From Bacteroidetes bacterium ADurb.Bin145 (GTDB lineage Bacteria; Bacteroidota; Bacteroidia; Bacteroidales; VadinHA17), in the NCBI GenBank assembly GCA_002070505.1, contig MWDJ01000015.1, positions 1-63,951 on the forward strand: 63,951 nt of DNA. Direction: 5' to 3'. The notes beneath the pieces were generated by a model. It was not told the DNA's origin, did not search any database, and worked only from the letters and a program-made list of their open reading frames with translations. Of the stretch, positions 59,050 to 63,951 are shown piece after piece. Positions within the stretch are counted from its first letter, which is position 1. Each line of letters starts with the position of its first letter. The translations under genes were made by a program, and so were the position numbers.

Positions 59050-59957
59050 AAAGGATCATATTATTTCTAATGTCGCTTACAGTCGTTTCTGTATTCACAT
59101 CAGCTCAGGAATTGATCAGGTTATATTCCGGAGCCATCCCGGGCTCAACAGGTTCAACAATTAAAGAACCCCCGGGCACTAAGCCAACACCTGGCATGAT
59201 CTCACTGGTACTTGATCCGGAACTGGAAATTTATCTTCCGGAAAAGGAGAAAGCTACCGGAGCAGCTGTTATTATTTGTCCCGGTGGAAGTTACAAAGTG
59301 CTGACCTACCAGGCAGAAGGTGTAAGGACAGCACAGGAATTTGCAAGAAACGGGATTGCGGCGTTTGTTCTGAAATACAGGCTGCCCGATGATGCAACAA
59401 TGAAAGATAAAAAGACAGGACCCCTCCAGGATGCTCAACAGGCAATAAAAGTAGTCAGGGAAAATGCCGTGAAATGGGGAATTGATATTAACCGCGTAGG
59501 AATAGCGGGATTTTCAGCAGGCGGCCATCTCGCCTCAACTGCTGCCACACATTTTGAAAAATCTCTGATCGATAATCCCGGCAAAATCAATCTGCGTCCC
59601 GATTTCCTTATCCTTGTATATCCTGTTATAAGTATGCAGGATAATCTCACGCATCCCGATTCAAGAACAAACCTGCTGGGACCAAGTCCTTCAAAGGAAG
59701 TTATAGACCTTTTCTCCAACGAGATGCAGGTTTCAGACAACACCCCTCCCACTTATATAATACATGCTGCCGATGATAAACTGGTGGATGTTGATAATAG
59801 TATTTTATTTTTTGAAGCATTGAGACATCATAATGTACCGGTGGAAATGCACATATTTCCTAAAGGCGGACATGGTTTTGTTCTTCGCCAGAAACCCGAA
59901 GAATGGATGTTGCCTTTATTCAGCTGGATGAAGAATTTAAAAATCATTCTCAACTGA
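59046..59957 (+). CDS. Alpha/beta hydrolase, acetyl-esterase-like
   Basis: A 303-residue exported alpha/beta hydrolase (signal ending TSAQE) resembling acetyl-xylan esterases of the Axe7/HSL-like type. It has AVIICPGGSYK (oxyanion region), GFSAGGH with nucleophile Ser157, HAADDKLVDV with Asp and GGHGFVL with His. It starts inside the stop of the preceding gene (ATGA overlap), and the GH43-like gene follows 46 bases later. Together they suggest removal of acyl decorations before glycosidic cleavage. Confidence 0.82.
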   Translation: MKRIILFLMSLTVVSVFTSAQELIRLYSGAIPGSTGSTIKEPPGTKPTPGMISLVLDPELEIYLPEKEKATGAAVIICPGGSYKVLTYQAEGVRTAQEFARNGIAAFVLKYRLPDDATMKDKKTGPLQDAQQAIKVVRENAVKWGIDINRVGIAGFSAGGHLASTAATHFEKSLIDNPGKINLRPDFLILVYPVISMQDNLTHPDSRTNLLGPSPSKEVIDLFSNEMQVSDNTPPTYIIHAADDKLVDVDNSILFFEALRHHNVPVEMHIFPKGGHGFVLRQKPEEWMLPLFSWMKNLKIILN

Positions 59958-60003
59958 TATTAAACCAAATTTAAAAGAATAAAAACTCTAATACCTGATC
60001 GAT

Positions 60004-61578
60004 ATGAACCAAAAGTCTGTTTTTCGCTTAACTTTTACAGGAATAATTATACTATTTCTTGTCGCCTGCTCCAGTACTGATAAAGCTGATAAAGGACAAA
60101 ATCCCGAAATCGGTAAAGCAGCACGCTATTGTAATCCGTTACCAATGGTAATAGGGCCCGGTGGAAATGCATCAGGTGATGTAACCGTCATTAAAGAGGG
60201 AAGCAAATACTACATGTTCTGCACTGGCGGCGGTGCATGGATCTCTGACGATATGCTGAACTGGACCTTCCAGAGGGTTGAACACGTACCTGTTGCTCCT
60301 GATGTTATTAAATACAATGGTAGTTTTTATATGTGCGGGAATGATGGACCTCTTTATAAGGCCGATAACCCGCTTGGCCCATATGAGAGTCTTGGAGACT
60401 GGAAGAACACTCCGGATGTTGCAGGAGGATGGAACGGCGCTTTCGACATGGAAATCTTCATCGACGATGACAATACACCTTATTTATATTATCCAGGCCG
60501 GGGTGTCAGCGGTATCTTTGTTGTAAAACTCGATCCTGAAGATCTCACAAAATTCTCCGGCCCTGTCAAACATCTTTTCGGATTTAACAATTCCCACATA
60601 TGGGAACGGTACGGCGAGATGAACGAATATCCGGATGTTGCATGGGTTGAAGGACCCTGGATGCAGAAATATAAAGGAACTTACTATCTGGAATATTCAG
60701 CCTCAGGAACCCAGTGGAAAACATACGCTGAAGGGTACTATACGTCAAAGTCTCCGATGGGGCCTTTCACCTATGCCCCCAATAACCCTCTTCTCCGAAA
60801 AACAGAAGGTCTTGTGACCGGTCCTGCTCACGGCAGTATAGTTGAGGGACCGGACGGTCAATTGTGGCAGTTCTACACGATTGTTCTTTCAAATCCGCCC
60901 GGAGGGCGCCGTATAGGTATGGACCGTGTTGTTTTTGATAAAAACGGCAATATGTCGGTGGAGGTTACAGACACACCTCAGTGGGCGCCCGGTGTTATAA
61001 CTGATCCGGAAAAAGGTAATAGCGGTTCATTACCGGTCACTATTAACAAGCTCAATGCCATGAACTCTCTTTCAAAAGCCTCATCCCAGCAACCGGGAAG
61101 AGATGCTGCCTATGCTGCTGACAATTCGAGCGGCACCTGGTGGGAACCTTTACCCACTGATACACTGCCCTCACTTACAATAGAGCTTTCACCGGCTACC
61201 GAATTTGATGTTGTGCAATTGTTTACGATTGATGGCCTCCGTCTTATGTTTAACGGCGGCAGAAGGATGTTCGGCAGGCCGCCTTCAACACCGGCCTCTG
61301 CAACGGAAACCGGAGATAAACCAGTCACCGATGCATACCAGTACAAACTCGAAGTGTCTATGGACGGGGAAACATATAATACAGTACTTGATCAAACGCA
61401 GAATAAGATCCAGAGAAATACAATCTTCGAGGAGATCCGGCCTGTTCAGTGCCGTTTTGTAAGGCTTACAATGACTAACTGGCCAAGGACAACACCACTC
61501 GGGATCATCGAATTAACCGTATTCGGGAAGGCTTCAGGGTTTTTGCCGGCAGCCGAGCCGATTCCGGTAACAAACTAA
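60004..61578 (+). CDS. GH43-like glycosidase with C-terminal discoidin/CBM32-like domain, lipoprotein
   Basis: A 524-residue lipoprotein (lipobox LVAC, Cys22). The N-terminal part is a five-bladed propeller as in GH43 (arabinofuranosidases and xylosidases), with segments SGDVTVIKEGSKYYMFCTGGG, AFDMEIFIDDDNTPYLYY and WVEGPWMQKYKGTYYLEYSAS matching the family's inverting-enzyme architecture. Residues about 355-515 are a discoidin-like carbohydrate-binding domain (SSGTWWEPLP, then FDVVQLFTIDG and LEVSMDGETY). Its substrate fits arabinose- or xylose-containing side chains. Confidence 0.85.
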   Translation: MNQKSVFRLTFTGIIILFLVACSSTDKADKGQNPEIGKAARYCNPLPMVIGPGGNASGDVTVIKEGSKYYMFCTGGGAWISDDMLNWTFQRVEHVPVAPDVIKYNGSFYMCGNDGPLYKADNPLGPYESLGDWKNTPDVAGGWNGAFDMEIFIDDDNTPYLYYPGRGVSGIFVVKLDPEDLTKFSGPVKHLFGFNNSHIWERYGEMNEYPDVAWVEGPWMQKYKGTYYLEYSASGTQWKTYAEGYYTSKSPMGPFTYAPNNPLLRKTEGLVTGPAHGSIVEGPDGQLWQFYTIVLSNPPGGRRIGMDRVVFDKNGNMSVEVTDTPQWAPGVITDPEKGNSGSLPVTINKLNAMNSLSKASSQQPGRDAAYAADNSSGTWWEPLPTDTLPSLTIELSPATEFDVVQLFTIDGLRLMFNGGRRMFGRPPSTPASATETGDKPVTDAYQYKLEVSMDGETYNTVLDQTQNKIQRNTIFEEIRPVQCRFVRLTMTNWPRTTPLGIIELTVFGKASGFLPAAEPIPVTN

Positions 61579-61676
61579 CCTGTCAGATTTCCTTTAATTC
61601 AATGGCCATTCGATGGTTATTCATGGTCATTCATGGTCATTCAATTGTAATTCAATTGTAATTCGATTGTTTGACT

Positions 61677-61814
61677 ATGAATGACAGCGAAGCGAATGAC
61701 AGCAAAGCGAATGACAGCAAAGCGAATGACAGCAAAGCGAATGACAGTAAAGCGAATGACAGCAAAGCGAATGACAGCAAAGCCAACGACAATGTTTATT
61801 ACCTCCCAGTATAA
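61677..61814 (+). CDS. Possible 45-residue repeat peptide (NDSKA)n
   Basis: An ATG at 61677 opens a frame through the tandem repeat: M, then NDSEA, six NDSKA-type units and NDNVYYLPV, ending at a TAA (61812-61814). The frame remains open only because the repeat unit is 15 bp. No ribosome site or homology supports translation. I list it because the region is otherwise unexplained; a non-coding repeat is more likely. Confidence 0.15.
   Translation: MNDSEANDSKANDSKANDSKANDSKANDSKANDSKANDNVYYLPV
61679..61783. repeat. 15-bp tandem repeat, seven copies
   Basis: Seven copies of GAATGACAGCAAAGC (first copy GCGAAGC, fifth copy AGTAAAGC), with an eighth degenerate copy to 61798. Upstream direct repeats at 61620-61645 (TGGTCATTCA) contain the complementary GTCATTC, so the two arrays can pair. 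No spacers, so not a CRISPR array. Confidence 0.9.
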
Positions 61815-61879
61815 GTGAGTTTTTAGATGTATTAAATTTTAAAAATATTTACCTTTTTTCTTTTATTAAAATATTTCAT

Positions 61880-61887
61880 TATATTTG
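61880..61887 (+). promoter_or_regulatory. Candidate -7 element of the partial susC
   Basis: TATATTTG matches TAnnTTTG, about 288 bases before the ATG at 62175. No clear -33 element. Long 5' leaders are common for susC genes, but chance cannot be excluded. Confidence 0.3.
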
Positions 61888-62174
61888 ACGATACTAACCA
61901 ACACTGATCACTTTTTAGTAAATAATTTTTTATTCTTGTGAATAAATAATAACAAATGTAAAGCAGGAGGCTGTTTTTTACAGGTCTTCTGAAAATTTGT
62001 GTTTTTTATTAATTTACATAAACAACTAAAAATAAATGAAAGCCTATGGTACATAAAAAGAAAAGCAAACCCTAAACCCCCTGATAATTTATTAATCAGG
62101 GTATTGTTTCAAACAAATTATTCCTTTACCATCATTCGGAAAAACTTGTTTTAATCTAAAAAATTCATTTAATT

Positions 62175-63951
62175 ATGAAACAAAAACTATCTAACCTTAT
62201 TCCTTACTGTGTACCAGGAACGAATAAACCTGTTTTTATAATCAGGTTAATTCTGGTCGCAGTATTTCTCAGCACCATCCAGATAAATGCGGCAGGTGCA
62301 GGAGATAAGAAAAATTCAAAATTCAATGATCCAAATTCAGCTGCTTTAGCCGATTTTCAACAGATTGTAGTAAGTGGTACTGTAAAGGACGAAGCAGGAC
62401 AGCCAATGCCTGGTGTAAACATACGGGTTGAAGGAACGACACTTGGAAGTATAACAGATATTAATGGTAAATATTCCATTTCTGTGCCTAATGCAAATGC
62501 CACACTTATATTTTCATTTGTAGGTTATAATGAACTAAAAGTTCCTGTTGCCGGCAAATCAGTAGTTGATGCCGTACTTCAGTCATCAACTGAGAGCCTC
62601 GATGAGGTTGTTGTTATCGGTTATGGCACGCAAAAAAAGAAGGACCTTGCTTCGGCTATTGCGGTTGTTAGCACGGAAGAAATTTCAAAACAGCCTGTGG
62701 CTAACATTGGAATCGCGCTTCAGGGGCTTACCTCGGGTGTTAATGTAACGGCCACACGAACCGGAGAACCTGACATTGTAATTCGTGGTTTAGGTACTAC
62801 CAGTGGTAATAACAGTCCTTTATATGTTATTGATGGTATTCCTTCAAACAGTTCGAATGTTAACCCTTCGGATATTGAAACCATGCAGATTTTGAAGGAT
62901 GCTGCATCAACAGCTATTTACGGTGCACGTGGTGCTAACGGTGTAATTCTTATTACTACCAAAAGCGGTAAAAACACAAATATCGGACAACCAAAGGTAA
63001 GCCTTAGCAGCTATTATGGCTTTGAAGAAGCATGGAAATTGCTCGATTTGACAAATACTGAAGAATGGGCATCGATTGTTTACGAAAGTAATAAAGCTGC
63101 AGGTGGAGATCCTCCGCCACTTGCAAAATGGATTATTGAAGAAAACGGCGGTAAATACGACGGACCTGAAACGGATTGGCAAGACGAGATTTTCCAGAGG
63201 GGTCTTATTACTCAAAATGGAATTAACATTTCTGGCGGTACTAATGCTGGAAACTATTATTTCTCAACAGAGCAATTTAAACAGGAAGGCATTCTTATTA
63301 CAACGCCGCGTGAAAGATATTCGGTTCGTATGAACTCAAGCTGGAAAGCCGGAAAATTCAGTTTTGGCGAAAATATTAGTTTTACCTATGGTAAAACAAG
63401 AAGTGAATCAGTACCTGATGGTCGTACTGCTTTTCAACAGGCAATAAATATGGTGCCGAATATTCCTGTGTATGATGAAAGAAACCAGCCGGGCGGATAT
63501 GCAGGAGCAGGCTGGACGAATCCGGATTACTCTCCAGGTCCTACAGGACAAGATGCTTCTAACGTTGTTGCATTTTTAAACAGGGTTAGAAACATGAACT
63601 TTTCCAAAAGATTTATGGCAAGTGCTTATGGTGAGTACGAGATAATCAACGGTCTTACTTTTAGAAGTACATTTGGAATTATCAGTACGGATAGTGATCA
63701 ACATAACCATAGTCTGGAGACCCGTATGGGCGCGAAAGAGATTCCAAATACAACGCTTAGTGACAGTCACTCCTGGGGGTACGACTGGAACTGGGATCAA
63801 ACCCTTACTTATAGTAAACGTTTTGGCCGGCACGATCTTAATCTTATGGGGACTTATTCTGCTGAGTATTCGAAAAATCGCAACTTTAATGCATCAGGTC
63901 AGGGTATCCAGACTGAAGTACATGATGTGCTTGGCAAAGTTGAAAGCAACT
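62175..63951 (+). CDS. SusC/RagA-family TonB-dependent receptor, partial (3' end outside window)
   Basis: An open frame from the ATG at 62175 continues past the window edge (592 codons seen, no stop). Signal peptide (about 1-40), carboxypeptidase-regulatory-like domain around 65-140 (GTVKDEAGQPMPGVNIRVEG), SLDEVVVIGYG near 141-151, plug (IVIRGLGTTSGNNSPLYVIDG, YGARGANGVILITTKSG) and the start of the barrel. No STN domain. The next gene to the right is probably a susD. This begins a second SusC-type locus, distinct from the esterase locus. Confidence 0.93.
   Translation, partial: MKQKLSNLIPYCVPGTNKPVFIIRLILVAVFLSTIQINAAGAGDKKNSKFNDPNSAALADFQQIVVSGTVKDEAGQPMPGVNIRVEGTTLGSITDINGKYSISVPNANATLIFSFVGYNELKVPVAGKSVVDAVLQSSTESLDEVVVIGYGTQKKKDLASAIAVVSTEEISKQPVANIGIALQGLTSGVNVTATRTGEPDIVIRGLGTTSGNNSPLYVIDGIPSNSSNVNPSDIETMQILKDAASTAIYGARGANGVILITTKSGKNTNIGQPKVSLSSYYGFEEAWKLLDLTNTEEWASIVYESNKAAGGDPPPLAKWIIEENGGKYDGPETDWQDEIFQRGLITQNGINISGGTNAGNYYFSTEQFKQEGILITTPRERYSVRMNSSWKAGKFSFGENISFTYGKTRSESVPDGRTAFQQAINMVPNIPVYDERNQPGGYAGAGWTNPDYSPGPTGQDASNVVAFLNRVRNMNFSKRFMASAYGEYEIINGLTFRSTFGIISTDSDQHNHSLETRMGAKEIPNTTLSDSHSWGYDWNWDQTLTYSKRFGRHDLNLMGTYSAEYSKNRNFNASGQGIQTEVHDVLGKVESN

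Larger units (their letters stand above)
61579..62174. other. Intergenic region with tandem repeats upstream of the partial susC
   Basis: A 596-base spacer. It holds 10-11-bp tandem repeats of the ATTCATGGTC/AATTGTA type (about 61605-61670), a 15-bp tandem repeat (61679-61783) and a -7-like element at 61880-61887. The rest is AT-rich without a recognised feature. Confidence 0.7.

Noticed and set aside
61679-61783. 15-bp tandem repeat considered as a CRISPR array
   Set aside because: Repeats are contiguous without spacers and no cas genes lie in the window.

Overview
The window looks like chromosomal DNA of a Bacteroidota bacterium, probably a polysaccharide-degrading member of the Bacteroidales/Marinilabiliales type (lineage inferred). 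The evidence is three SusC/RagA-type genes, one SusD/RagB gene, a FecR anti-sigma factor next to an ECF sigma factor, many lipoprotein signal peptides, and several matches to the Bacteroidota -7 element TAnnTTTG. No tRNA, rRNA, CRISPR array, phage gene or transposase gene was recognised.

Layout. (1) 0.2-7.6 kb: a PLP decarboxylase, three type-B carboxylesterases and a methyltransferase. (2) 7.7-15.1 kb: an operon of a TAT-exported SnoaL-like protein and an unusually long MoaF-like protein, a PQQ-propeller lipoprotein, a di-haem cytochrome c peroxidase gene broken by an in-frame stop, a pirin remnant, an SRPBCC protein and a DUF302 protein. (3) 15.2-30.9 kb: largely housekeeping and stress genes. 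These are an ABC exporter, an Rnk-like protein, a cyclic-nucleotide-binding domain fused to aspartate ammonia-lyase, a FemX-like transferase, exonuclease III, an acyl-CoA synthetase with an XRE-cupin regulator, an ATP-grasp ligase, a 5'-nucleotidase with an odd N-terminal domain, a fourth type-B carboxylesterase, a 1-Cys peroxiredoxin and a frameshifted alpha/beta hydrolase. (4) 31.1-34.1 kb: a class-C beta-lactamase-like serine hydrolase and an enolase-superfamily enzyme. (5) 34.2-55.1 kb, minus strand: an ECF sigma / FecR / STN-SusC / SusC / SusD locus followed by seven paralogous exported CE1-like esterases and a DMT-type sugar transporter. (6) 55.4-61.6 kb, plus strand: a GH5-like enzyme, a DUF1593 protein, two alpha/beta hydrolases and a GH43-like enzyme. 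(7) From 62.2 kb: the start of another SusC gene that runs off the window.

The most distinctive feature is the divergent pair of regions 5 and 6. Region 5 is organised like a polysaccharide utilisation locus but carries seven tandem esterases and no recognisable glycoside hydrolase. The glycosidases sit in the divergent cluster. A reasonable inference is that the locus handles a heavily esterified (acetylated and/or feruloylated) plant-type glycan: SusCD import, surface or periplasmic de-esterification, GH5/GH43 cleavage, and sugar uptake by the DMT transporter. The substrate cannot be read from sequence. With the four type-B carboxylesterases and other hydrolases, the window holds about fourteen alpha/beta-hydrolase esterase-type genes.

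Other notable structure: a 574-bp perfectly identical tract shared by the two neighbouring susC genes (recent gene conversion), a frameshift in the STN-SusC gene, G/A/P/Q-rich inserts in at least four esterases (one from a 75-bp tandem repeat), a nested palindromic element between fecR and susC, and a 15-bp tandem repeat that keeps a 45-codon frame open. Three genes are broken by a single small change, so assembly error must be weighed against real decay.
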